Origin: Paraglomus occultum
Lineage: Eukaryota > Glomeromycota > Glomeromycetes > Paraglomerales > Paraglomeraceae
Length of the DNA: 64,000 bases
Assembly: GCA_910592205.1 (NCBI GenBank)
Contig: CAJVPJ010000007.1
Coordinates: 1 to 64,000 of the forward strand
Direction: 5' to 3'
In this document: piece by piece, positions 37,494 through 50,800 of the stretch
How positions within the stretch are numbered: position 1 is the first letter of the stretch
Layout: each line of letters opens with the position of its first letter
The notes under the pieces: model-generated
Database searches by the model: none
Told to the model about the DNA's origin: nothing
Seen by the model: the letters and a program-made list of their open reading frames with translations, nothing else
Position numbers and translations under genes: made by a program

Positions 37494-40400
37494 CCGATCC
37501 CGGCAAATAAATTGATATTTGAACGTGGAAACTGCGTAAATCACAGGTTAGGGTTAGGGTACGGAATCTTGGAGAGAAGATTTTCCATTAAGTAAATTGG
37601 AAATAAAACTATGCGAAGCATAGTGATTTTGTCGTGGTGGTACTCGGAACAATTGTCTTCTAGAAAGATAGCCTTTTTTTCCTTGTTAGGTTTCCCCATC
37701 TTCGTTTTATGTAATAAGGCGGATGTTTGTATTTGTCTTTAATGTCGAGATTTGATATTAGTTTTCTAATAAAGACAATGTTTTGTATTTATGATTGCAG
37801 TATTACTATTGAGTCCTGAATATTATGGTAATAACTGTCGCGTATGATAACATCACGTGTCCTACTTCGGTAGAAGGACTTTTGACTTATTGCGATCGGA
37901 CAGGATATGATGCCTGAAAAGTTTTTCGTAAAGGTATCTGACTTCGCTCAACATTGGTCACTTTGCATATTCTCTTCTCGTTCCAATATCGATGCGCACG
38001 TGCTTCCCTATGCGAAGGAATAATCAATTATTGGTATAAGTAAACTATTGTCTTTGACTGCTTTCCTACTGGTGGGTATGGTGATCCTTTATTTTCCCCG
38101 AGAGATTATTTCAATTAATATTATTCTGAAAGCTGGCGAGTTCGCGATTAATCTTTACTAACATTTGTTGCAGTACTTTTTTTCTTCTTTTTTCTTCTAC
38201 GTAACCAATTTTGTCTGTATCACTGTAAAACTTTCTGTCAAAAGGTTGTTCCGTCTTATTGGAAAACAAAAGACAAGAACAATAAAGGATCCATTAGATA
38301 GAAACCAACCCCCTTCCTGTTGCAGAGATAATGTATTCCGACAGTAACTTTATTTTCTAAACAAAGATAAATAAGCCGTTTAACTTTATATGGAAAATGT
38401 TATCCAATTAAAGGGTTTGTGATGACCAGGCGCACCTGTATTCCTTTATTTAGTACGGATGGCGTAGATTGACAAGATAGTATTACCTTGAGGCTTTTTA
38501 TGTTCTCTGTTTTCGATGGATGCATAGTATACGGAGATTGTAGTTTGTTGGAGAGAAAAGGCCAGTAATGTTTCAAAGGCCTTTTCATCTAAAAATTGTA
38601 TGACGGGTCAAGGTCGACTAGTTTTATGAACGTCACTTCCAGAAGGGACTGCCTCTTTCGTATGATATGCAAATCTATATTCTTTAAAATAATATATGCT
38701 AAAGTTTTTATCACAAATGGGTCGAACAGATTGTAAATTTTCTCTTTTTAAGTAAACTACCGTCTTTCATAAGACCGATATTCATTACTCCAAACGGTTA
38801 TGTCTAACTCAAGAATCCGTTCAATAGATCCGTTTCTAATTTCTTTCCCAGTACATACAGGCTGACTTGTCTGATCTTACAATGAGGCGATCGCAGCGCT
38901 TACCAGATTCTAAGAAAGTCAGTTTTCTCATCCAGATAGACTACTACTTTTGAGCAAATCCTACGTAAGTTTCAATTTTTAAAAAAATCGGTTGCTCGGA
39001 AAGCGTTCTTTTTTGAATTGGTAACCGGATTGTTATTATCATGATTATTAATATTCCTTCGTGCGACTGCTAATTGAAGATTGTTGACACCAGGCAAAAT
39101 CTTATTTGCCTAGCCTATCACAATGTGGTGGTCACTTTTGGCAGGAGGTGCATCCGCAAGCAACATTGTGCGATGTGACTGTAAACACCAGATATTGCGC
39201 TCTGGTGATACATTTTCGGTTGGCGAGTCAAGTACAACCAAACATTCCAGCGTGTAGTGATGGGCATAATTATAATTGTTATAAGCATTACGGAAATTGA
39301 ACGACAATGACAGGATAATGTTTCAGCCCATTTTTTATTAAAAGACTTGGTCATACCCAGTTATTTCTTTTACTCGCGCTTGCCACGTGAATCAAATACG
39401 TACATCCAATTATGGTTACTTCTATAGAAATAAATTACTTTGTTGTGTGTTCCGCCCAATACACCTCCAACTCCCAAATTCGCCCTCATTGTTTTACAGA
39501 CAAATCCCCTTTCTTGCAAATTGGCGCTTACTTAATAAAATTAGCGCTATCCGTCGGGGATATAAATTCTTCCCTTGTTCGCAAAAGAAGAGTAGCCGAT
39601 TTTCGTTATAGGTAAGGTTTCATTATCTAATTACTCTTGATATTGTTTATGAAACGCCCAAGTACTAGTGAACACTCGTCAATTGGATAACCTGCTGTCA
39701 AATTAAAAGTCGGCCCTGTAGTATAAATTAGATGTGTAAAGATATATAGTCGATTTCCAGATGCATATTTAAAATATATGCATATACAACATCCCAAACA
39801 TGCATAGAGTGCAGTACGTAACAATTGTCATACTTTTCTTTCTTTTTTTTTCTCTTTTTTTTTTTTCTTCCTTGCTGCACTGTCTGGAACACTGTCTCTC
39901 CTGATGGTCCCCAACGGACTTCTTTGACATGGCCAACCCATGTGAACAACCGTCGACAATCGCACACGTTACATTGATTGCATAACTACAGGGGCCGGTT
40001 TACCCTATCTTCTGTTGCATCTTGTGTTTACACAAGAGTTGTACACGGCATTTTTAATTCGTTGACGATGTCAATCTCACCTACCGAACGCAATGTGAGC
40101 ACGAAGAAGTAGCTTACTGGCAATTAGGTTCAGCATTGGGAGGAAGTGGGGGGAGAAAAGGGGGGGGGGGAGTTGTGTATAATCTATTTTTAAACGTTAT
40201 ATCGGTTATCATTTACTCCTTGTACGTATATTCCGCAATTCGTATGCATATTCTTTTGACAAACAGTTTTTAGTTTGGGATTCTGAGAAGCTTATTGTTA
40301 AGGGGGGAAGGAGGAGGACGACGATCACAACATTGTGTTTACATGTAATCAAATGCTTTTTCATTCAACTCAAAAATGGTGTATGTACTTACGCCATGCT

Positions 40401-41860
40401 GTCGTGTTCAGATGGTATGATTTAAACCGTCTAAGCCACATTATTAAAGCAATAAAAAGTAAATACATCTATATACCTATTTATTCATTTATTATATCTA
40501 TGCACAGTATGTTACGATTTGATTATGCACGGCAAAGTTCTTATAATACACTAACAAAGAGGAATTGTCCAGAAAGTCCTGGAACATCTGTACTTAACAG
40601 GGCATTTAAGCTTATAATATAGTCTGTGTTTGTTCAACGCAACACCAACACTGGAATTAACATCAAATATAGCCAAATATGAAATAGGTCGATACGATGG
40701 TGATAATGATAATAAAATTGATCATGATAACGTATTAATATGTACACATAAATAAATGTCGTTATTTCGTAAAGATACTCTGTTGCCCCAGTTCGCAGTT
40801 TCTGCTTAGACTGTTCCCTGACAGGGGCTCCTACCGTATTGGAATAACAATGTTATTTACGAGCGTGCAATAACGAATTAACATATATTGATGGTTAAAA
40901 GAAATACGGTTAATGTTTATACATTAATATTAATCTGGGGCAATTAGCCAGACAAAAGAAAGATGGCTTCTTGATAATCAATACATGCTTAACACTAACT
41001 TGTCGATTCCTTTACACAACTATATGCATCGAATGCTGACACGCTGAAGCACGCCTATTGTTCATCCGCTATATACCATTTGTACGTTTTATATGCACGA
41101 TAATACTGTACATACGATAATTATATATGCGTCGGCACTTTGTATAATAGCATATATTGAGAGCGATGTTATAGAATAACGGGACGATCTTTATAATCTG
41201 GGAAGATCTCAAGTTACTCGGAAACAAGATTCGTCACCATCACCCAGTCTTACACAATCCAAATATGATACAATCAAATAACAACCTTGTGGAATGGTCT
41301 TGTGGCTTTGTTATGAGGATAATTGGTTGGTATGCAAAAGGGCTTGTAGAATAAATTAAGCGATAACAATAAGTTCTGATAAAATAAAAAAATCAATTCA
41401 ATTGAATACACATGAAATTTACTCTTTTGAATATAATTAATATACATGATACAAGAAACATAGCATATATCGACTATCAACCATCAACTAATAATTGTTC
41501 AATTATCAATATCAATAATCGGTCCAAGTGATCGCTCGTCCTGTTGGAAAAGCTTTTTTCTTCCCCTGTGCGACCGGATAAGTTTAGCCTTTCCCTCAGC
41601 CAACCTTTTTTGCAACACTAATCTAAAATATCAAGTTCTTTGTTGTATGGGAAAATATCAATATTTTGTAGAACAATCCTCTTTCCTCATAAAATGCCAT
41701 CATCCCACTCGGTTCAAGCTCTTTGCACCCACCGAAATTCCTTATATTTCGGAAAACGGTTTAGTTTTATTTATATTTATTTATCGTTCTCGTTGCTTCA
41801 AGAGATAGCCCTCACTATTTTCTATCTTGGCAACGAACGTGTATTAAACGAAACACGATC
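37494..41860. other. 4.4 kb without recognised gene
   Basis: Contains a short GGTTAGGGTTAGGG motif (37547-37560), poly-T and CT-rich runs (39840-39870), a poly-G run (40162-40172) and AT-rich DNA. Frames around 39106-39350 are open on both strands, but none resembles a known protein. Confidence 0.6.
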
Positions 41861-44800
41861 ATGACTATCGAAACGCAAGAGTTTCCTCATGGAGACTTTT
41901 ACATCAAGTCGGCAGCTTCTCCCTCCGGAAATTCTACGACTGCCGCACCCGCTCAGAATTTAGTTATCGACATTGAGCGTGGTGGTTTTGGGGGTTTCTT
42001 TGGTAATCCCAAGACTAACGTCCAGCGTCAAAAGAGTAATACTGATCACGATTCAAATCAATTATGGAGATACGACAACGGCTGGCTAGTTAACAAGAAT
42101 TCGAACAATGTCCTCGAAGTTGAAGCGGGTAATGTGTCTGTTTTAATTTGATATAGATGCCAAGTTTTAGATGTAGATTGATATTTAGATGAAAATCACA
42201 TGCCTTCAATTTGAGTTGATGCGATTAGATCATGTGACTGTGGAGAGAATGTTTTAATGCAGGGGGTTATATGAAAATATGTAAAAGTATTTGTCCCCAC
42301 CCCATGTCTATTTTGTTTATATGTGTATATAATATCCCACCATGTAAATAAATTACAGAAATAGTTTATCACAAAAACTATCAACATTAATATCCAGACG
42401 CCTACAATCATAACTATGATCGGGGAATATCATCTAGCCATACTAATAACATTCGGGTAGATAGTTTATTGTCGTAAAACGTCCCAGAATTAGTTAAATT
42501 GTGTCCGCATTTATAGTCATAATATAATCTCATTGTCATCATGATCATGATTGTTTGATTCACCTACTTGGCACTCATACTCTCTGTGTTGGTTTCGATA
42601 ATCTCAAATCAGGCAAACCCGGTAATCGCCTCGTCCTTGCCCAACGAAAAGCTCTCGTCAATGCCAACAACCAACGATGGATTCTCACGAAAGAAGGTCA
42701 TATCGCTTTACAACAAAATCCGCAACTCGTGTTAGAAATCAAGGGCGCCGTAAAAGATGCTGCGCAAATCTTGTTGGCCGACACTAGTTCAAAAACTTTC
42801 GGAAAATCTAGCAATTCTGCAGTTTGGGTAGTGATACCTACTAGCACACCTAAATCTGGTATGTGATTTTTGTGCAGTCGGTCGTTTTATTGATTTCCTA
42901 GCCCGCATTGCCCGTACTTGATGTAATTCGATTTGTTTTTCGGTTTAGCCAATGCTATCGGTGTATTGAGAGTCGAGTTTGTTCAAGCAAAGGACGTTTT
43001 GAATGTCGATAATTGGGTTCCTGGAGGTACTAAAAACATGCGTTTCATATATCATCGTGTGGTCAAGGGAAGCATTACGATATTCACAATTCATGCGTTT
43101 ATTGTTATTAGGCAAATCCGATCCTTATGTTCGCGTCTTTCCATTTGGAAGCAACAACATCATTGCTTCTACCAGAGTCATCGACGATGATTTGAATCCC
43201 GTTTGGAATGAAGTTCACTATCTGCCAATAAAACAAATTAACGAGAAATTTATATTCGAGCTGATGGATTCTAACACTTTTACAAAAGATAAGACTCTCG
43301 GCAAGATAACTTTCCAAGTTACTGATGAACTTGTCAAATTCAACAAGGGCGTATATGTAGGCACTGAGAAAGGTATCGACAGGTAAAGTCAAACTTTCCC
43401 AAATTGCACGAGTCACCCGTTGTCGAATTCAATGTCTCGTTTCTCTAAGACTTTTATTTTGGTCAATTTTAGATGGGAAAAGCTACCAAAGAAGGGACAG
43501 CTTCACTACCGCGCCAAATTCTTCCCTCTATCAACTCTTCATCAACCCGGCCCAGACTTTCTTGAAAATCTTCGCAAGAAACCATATGACCTATCGGCAT
43601 TCTACACTCTTCTATTCCATCAAGAACCAAATGGCAGTTTCTTGCCGTCAAATGGATTAGCCAATTTGTTTGGTTTAGAAACAGGAACTCTACTTGTTCA
43701 GAAATTCAAAGCCGAGTGTCAGAACGAGAAGGCGCAAAAATTGAGCGAAGCCGTTTGGGTCACGAGTATGGTCATTTGGTTCTTGAAACTTTTGTTGAAA
43801 GACTATCAAGGCGAGTGGAGTGGTGTCTATGATCGCGCGGAGCGATATATCGGTACCACAGTTAACAATTTGGAATTGGAAGAAGTCGTTTTCATCGCTG
43901 GTGGAAATGCTGTTAGCAAGCTGTTTAACATCTCGCTAGATCAAAGTATGTATAAAGCTGTTGCTATTAAATCGTAAAATTTTATGCTTGAAGCTTGGAC
44001 AACAAAACTTATCATTTATCTACTTTTAAGGCTCTTTGCTTACGAGGCCATCCCGCAAAACCGTAAAGGTTAGCCACATTCGTCGTACCTTCCAGTACCA
44101 AAACAGTAATGGCGCCTTCAGGATAGACGATGACTTGGCCAAGATCATTGGTTTCAAGAATGCAGAACATCTTCGTACTAGCATTAATGAAGCAGTTTCC
44201 AAGCGCAAACTAAGTTCAAGGATAACTCAACTCGAAACGCACGTCTGGGTTACTGTTTTCGTTCTTCATTACTACCGTTACGTGGCTATAGATCACCGAG
44301 AAATTTGGATTAACAGCTATTGGTCGGCTTACCGATGGCTTTGGGCCCAATTTGGAAACAAGGAACCAGTTGAAATCGATGCATTCCGCGTCGTAAAGGA
44401 CATTGCTATTAACCATTATTCTATCGATAAAGAAACAATAGATCTTGACATTACCTGGGAAAAAGAAGTTTCATCGCAAAAGGTTGACATCCGTGAAGGC
44501 AGAACTCAGAGTACACGAGAGCTTGGTAATTAATTCGTTGATTCGATTTTTTTAAGTAAATTGCATCAGGTACTTGAGAGTTTACCTCCCTTCCCCTTTT
44601 TTCTTCGATCATGTTTAACAGTTGCCAAGAAGCTTCTTGGTATTGCACGTATCCACATTGTTAGCGCAAAGAAACTTCCCTCGGCTGATTGGTGGTTCAG
44701 TGGTGGAAAATCCGACCCATACGTTAAGATTACCAATGCACAAACCGGCTGGCAGCTTGGACAGACGCAAACCATCTATAATAACGACTCACCGCGATGG

Positions 44801-47800
44801 AACGAAATCTTTTACATTCCGGTATACGAACTTAACAACAAATATACACTCAGCGTTTACGACTACAACGCATTACTCAGCGACACGCTCTTGGGTCTTT
44901 ACAGTCTGGAATTGAAAGATTTTGTCAAGCTTTGTGCGGATGGCCATATCGAAGGCAAGCACTCTGACAGATACGTGGACCTCAGATACAAGGGATCTAA
45001 GAAAGGACAATTGCACCTTATATGTGACTTTTATTCGTTCACCGACTTTGACGTGGATCATGGAGTTAAAATTGACACCTCCACCATAAATATTCGCCAC
45101 CTGTTCCTTCTCATTACGCTTCAGCGAACAGATGGTTCTTTCGTACTTAACAAGCGCTTGGCGAGACTGTTCAACTTTTCATCCGAGGCTGAACTTATCA
45201 CTGCATTTACAGCTCAAATTTCCGACGACGAACAGCTCAAGTTACTCGACAGGAAAGTCTACACCGCAGTCCTTGTGACTTCGTTCATGAGAATCTTATT
45301 GTGGAAACATAGCAATGAATGGATGGGAAGCTGTGCAAAGACGGAAGAATGGATCAGCTTAAATATAAATGATGAAGAGGTTGAAGAACGTCTATATGTT
45401 GCCTCTAATCGCTTCGTGATTGATCTCTTTAAATTTGATCAATGGGAAAGCGAGGAACACAAACGCGTTGTTGTCACTACGACTCAAAAAACAATTATCA
45501 CTCGACGTACCGTTACCATCCGCATCGTTCGCCGCTTTCTGTCATATCAAAGTGAAACCGGTTCGTACGAACACAATCAAAAAATCACAGAATTGCTCGG
45601 GTACGAAAGCATTGACGAGTCCAAGCAACATTTGGACGTACACTTTTCTTCATACTCAAAGGCAAGCAAGGTTAGTCATGAAGTCCGTATCACCGCGATC
45701 ATGCTTTGGTATCTACGTTACGTGTGTGTAGACCATCGCGCAGAATGGGCTCAGTCATATGTAAAGTCGCACAAGTGGTTGTCTGCTCAAATAAATGACG
45801 CCGCGGTCGAAGCAGAAGTGCTCGAGGCAGCACGGAAATTTGTCATTGAGAGATACGAAGTCGAAGAAGAAGCTATTGAAAGTGATAAATCCTTTGAACT
45901 TATTTTCACGAGTCAAGACAAGATAACCGAAGAAGACCGTAAGAAGTTGGCACGCAAAGTTGAGGAGGAAAGTGAAACCAAATCTGATAGTATAATCGGT
46001 ATTATCAGACTAAACATCCGTCGTGCAAAGGACCTTTCAAAGAGCAGCAGTCTTTTTACAACAACAGATCCCTATATCCGTATTATCGATGGTTCCGGTA
46101 AAAAAGTTGCTACCACTGTAATAAATCGTTCTACTAGAAATCCAGTATGGGAAGAGGTTCACTTTGTATCCGTTTATGCTCCGAATGAGAAGATCAACCT
46201 GGAAATTTTTGATTCGAACCTCCTGACCGATGAAAATCTTGGACACTATACCCTTGATATTTCTGGTTTTGTCAAACAGAATGATGAGGGAATATTTGAG
46301 AATGGCGAATTCCCAGAGAGTTGGGTGAAAGTTCAGCTTCCCAATGGCAGTGGCACTCAAGGCGAACTCCAAATCGGAGCGAAATTCTTCTCGACAGCTC
46401 TTATTCTCGAAGACAAATTCATCTTTTCGCCGACAACTGTCAACGAGCGCTTGTTTTACATTCTCATCAGCTGGCGAAGACCTGATAATGCGTTCGAATT
46501 TTCGTATGGCCTTGCGCGGTTTTTCAATTTCACTTCGGCCGAGGAATTGCGAGATAGTTTTGGAGGCGCTCTTGCTAATGACAAAGCTCTTCGCTCCCTT
46601 GATCTTAACGTGTGGTCAACCGCTCTTGCTATAGGATACTTGAAGATTTTCTTCTGGAACTTTGAAAAGGAATGGAAAACTATCGCGGAAAGTTCGGAAC
46701 GATGGATTAGCTCTCAGATTTATGATGTGGATGATGAGGATCGTCTGTTTGACGTTGTACGCAACTACATCTTGCAAAGATTCAAGATCACATTATCTGA
46801 TAAACAACAAAAAGTTCTTCAAACAAGTGGTATGTGTGTTGTTATATGCATAGTTGTTATTACTGTATTCGAATTAACATTTATTAACTTTTCCACTTTT
46901 TCGTTTTTGCAAAAGTCATTACGGGTAAAATTATTACGCGCAAAACCATTACCATCCGCATTGTTCGCCACTTCTTGACATACCAGACTACGGAAGGCCG
47001 TTACAGCCTTAATGACAAGATAGCCGCTTTTTACGGCTTTGAAAGCACGACTAAGTTTACGGAACATTTACGAAAGCACTTTAAATCTGATCGCGTCAAG
47101 AAGGTGCACATTGATGTCTGGGTTACGGCAGTCACTTTGTGGTATATGAGACTGGTCGCTGTTGATTATCGAGCGGATTGGAGTGAACGATACAATTCGT
47201 CCTATGTTTGGCTAAAGAGACAAATTGACCAAGATGCTCAGCTCGAAACGGAAATATTCGAATCTGCAAAGAAATGGGTAGTTGAGAGATACGAAGTTGA
47301 CAAAGAGGCTATAGCCGCTGACGACAGTTTTGTAAAGGAACAAGAGAATAAAACCAAAATTATTGAAGCAGATAACGAAAAGAAGATAAAAGAAGGTACT
47401 TTCTTTTTCTTCAATTTGAACCTTAAGAGATTTTTTTGTCTTTGACATAATATACTGACGGTTTGAAAAATGTTATTTCAACAGGCGCTGTAATCATCAT
47501 GACTCGTCGTCTTATTACTCTCAACTTTGTCAAGAAATATATTTCGTTCCAGAAACATGATGGGCAGTTCACCGCGGACGCCGCCTTTGTTAAAATACTC
47601 GGCTTTGAATCTCGCAAAGACTTTGAACAAGACATTAATGTCTATATCAAATCAAAACGCGTATCTGAACTGGATATCCACGTTATTTCCACTGCCGTTA
47701 CTCTCTGGTATTTACGCTTGGTTGCCATTGATCATCGTAATGAGTGGCAATCAGTCTACGAAAAATCATCCAAATGGTTATCGGTGACCATCAACGATGC

Positions 47801-50800
47801 GAAGCTTGAGCAAGAACTACATGAATACGCCAAGAGCTTTGTCATTGAGAAATACCAAGTCGATAAAGCTACTATTAAAATTGACGAAGTCTACTATAGC
47901 GGTAAGCATCTTGGTTGGAATATTCGAGTTCCATCTTTTCGGTATTTTATTAACAGCGTACGTTTATTGTAGGGAGCAAGAATGTGACTTCCACTTCCGG
48001 CACACAAGTTGCCGTAAGGGATGACAAGATCGAGGTTAAAACTACTGTCACAAGGAAGACTATAACAAAGACTCATATTGATACGACCTTCAAACACCAG
48101 CATAAAACTGGCTTTTTCATAATCAACAAAGAACTTGCCGTATCTCTTGGATTCAGTAGCGAAGTAGAACTCCGCACAGCAATTACGACGTTCGTGCAAA
48201 AACATGCCAAAGGCAAAGCTTCTTACATCGACACCAACGTCTGGGTTACCGCTTTTGTTCTCCACTATTATCGCTTGGTTGCAGTTGATCACCGCGCCCA
48301 TTGGCAGTCCCAATATGAAATTTCGTATAGATGGCTGATTACCCAGTTCAAGTTTACAGAATCAATTGAAACAGAAGTGTTCTCGGTCATGAAATCATTC
48401 ACAAAAGAGCGATACAGAGTCGACGAGGAAGTATTGAAAATTGATGCTCAATTCGAAGAATCTTTCAAGGAGAAGAAGAAACTCATTCAATCTGGTAAAG
48501 CAACCACAGTTATACAAGGCTCAGCAGGTGTGTATAATGCATATGTATGAAGTAGTTTATGCGTGCCTTAGAAATACTGACTCTAACTAAATCTATCGCA
48601 GCTCTTAAACTTCTTGGACTACTCCGTCTACACATTGATAGCGCGAAGAACGTCAGAAACGCCGATTCTTGGTTTGGTGGTGGTGCCTCTGATCCATATG
48701 TGAAAGTTATTGATTTAGCCACTGGATTGGAGTACGCGGAAACTAAAGTTGTCTACAATACGACGAACCCTGTCTGGAACCAAGTCTTTTACATTCCCAT
48801 ATACGACGCTAGCAAGAAACTGAATCTCGTAGTCAACGATTACAATGCCTTCTTCAAAGATGTCTTGTTGGGTTCGTACACTCTTGATCTTAAAGAGTTG
48901 ATCAAAATCAAAGCTGATAAAACAATTGAGGGCAAACACTTAGAGAAAGCTGTTGATCTGAGATACAAAGGTGCCACCAAGGGAAAACTTCAACTTGCCG
49001 CACAATTCATTTCCTTCAGCAGCGATTTCAAAGAAACCAAGAAATTAGACGTTACGTCAGTCAGCATAAGCCATCTTTATCTTATCGTTACGCTACAACG
49101 CCAGAACGGATCATTTGAACTCGATAACCGATTGGCTGTTCTGTTTAACTACTCAACTGTCGATGAACTAGTGCTTTCATTCCATTCTACAGTCGCATCT
49201 GACAATAAACTCAAATCGCTTGACAAGTCTATCATACTCTCAGTCTTTATTTCTTCGTTCCTCAAAACTCTTTTGTGGAAACACAGAAGTGAATGGCTAG
49301 CCTTCCATGCCAAGACTGAAACGTGGATCAGTGAATCAATCAACGACGTGGAAGTTGAAGAACGAGTATACGCAGCAGTGAACAGCTACGTTATCAAGCA
49401 TTACAGTATTACTAAATGGGAAAGCGACGAACACAAGCGCATTTGTGGCGTTGTAGTTGAGACGAAATCAGGAACGAAATCAGAGACGAAATCAGAGACG
49501 AAAACAAAGACAACCATTATCACTCATCGCACTATCACCATTCATCACGTCCGCCGTATTATTTCTTATCAAAGCGAATCAGGTTCATACAAGCTCGACA
49601 CTCATCTTGCAGGATCTCTTGGATTCGAGTCAATCGAAGTAGCGCAAAAAGAAATACAGGCCCATTTCTCATCCCATTCCAAAGTTGCCAAACTCGACGT
49701 CCATGTCTACAGCACGGCGATTCTTCTCTGGTACTTCCGGTACACCATGGTCGATCACAGAGACAAGTGGGCGATTGCGTACAAGAAGTCATCCGCCTGG
49801 CTGAGTGCACAAATCAACAATAAAGAAGTTGAGCAAGAACTTCTCGAAGCAGCAAGAGTATTCGTCGTCAAACGCTACGAGGTCGATGAAGAGATTTTGG
49901 AGAAGGACGAATCGTTTAAGGCAACACTGAAAATCACCAACGAGACAGTGTCCGAGGAAGTTAAGAAGCAACTTGAAATTGACGAAGTCGAGGAAACCGT
50001 CGTTGCAGATGTTGTTAACGAAGTTGTAGTCGGTGTCGTTAAAATCAAAATTGACCGAGCAAAGGATCTTCTTTCGGGTGGATTTTTCCAGACGACTGAT
50101 CCCTATGTCCGTATTCTTGACGCTGCATCTAAAGAGATTGCTAGAACGAAAGTTGTTGCGAAAACAAAAAATCCTGTCTGGGAAGAAGTCCACTTTGTCT
50201 CAGTTCACGGCGAAAAGGACAAAATTACTCTGGAAATTCTTGACGAAAATCTCTTCGTTGACGATACTCCCCTTGGACACTACGTCTTACATCTATGCGA
50301 ATTGATTAAACGCAATGCGGACGGCACATACAGTAGCGGAAAGCGTTTGGACAAATGGGAAAAGGTTACACGTCCTGATGGAAAAGGTACAAAGGGTGAG
50401 ATTCACATTGAAGCCCAATTCTCTCCTACCAAGCTGTCAATCGATGAGCACTTCGTCTTCAGCAAAGACAATGTCGATATCAGTCACTTATACACACTTA
50501 TCAGTTGGAGACTCAGTGTTGGCTCATTCGAAGCTACCGACAATTTAGCCCGATACTTTAACTTCAAGACTCATCTAGAATTAATTGAGGCCTTTAAGAC
50601 GCACGTTGGTCAAAACAAACAATTATTATCTTTGGACTTGTCTGTCTGGTCTACAGTTTTGACTATTACATATGTTAAATTGCTTCACTGGAAATTCCGA
50701 GACGAATGGGCACTTATTATCAACAACTCGGAACAATGGGTTAGCTCTCAAGTATACGACGTCGAGGTAGAAGATCTTTTATATGAACATGCAAGGAAGT

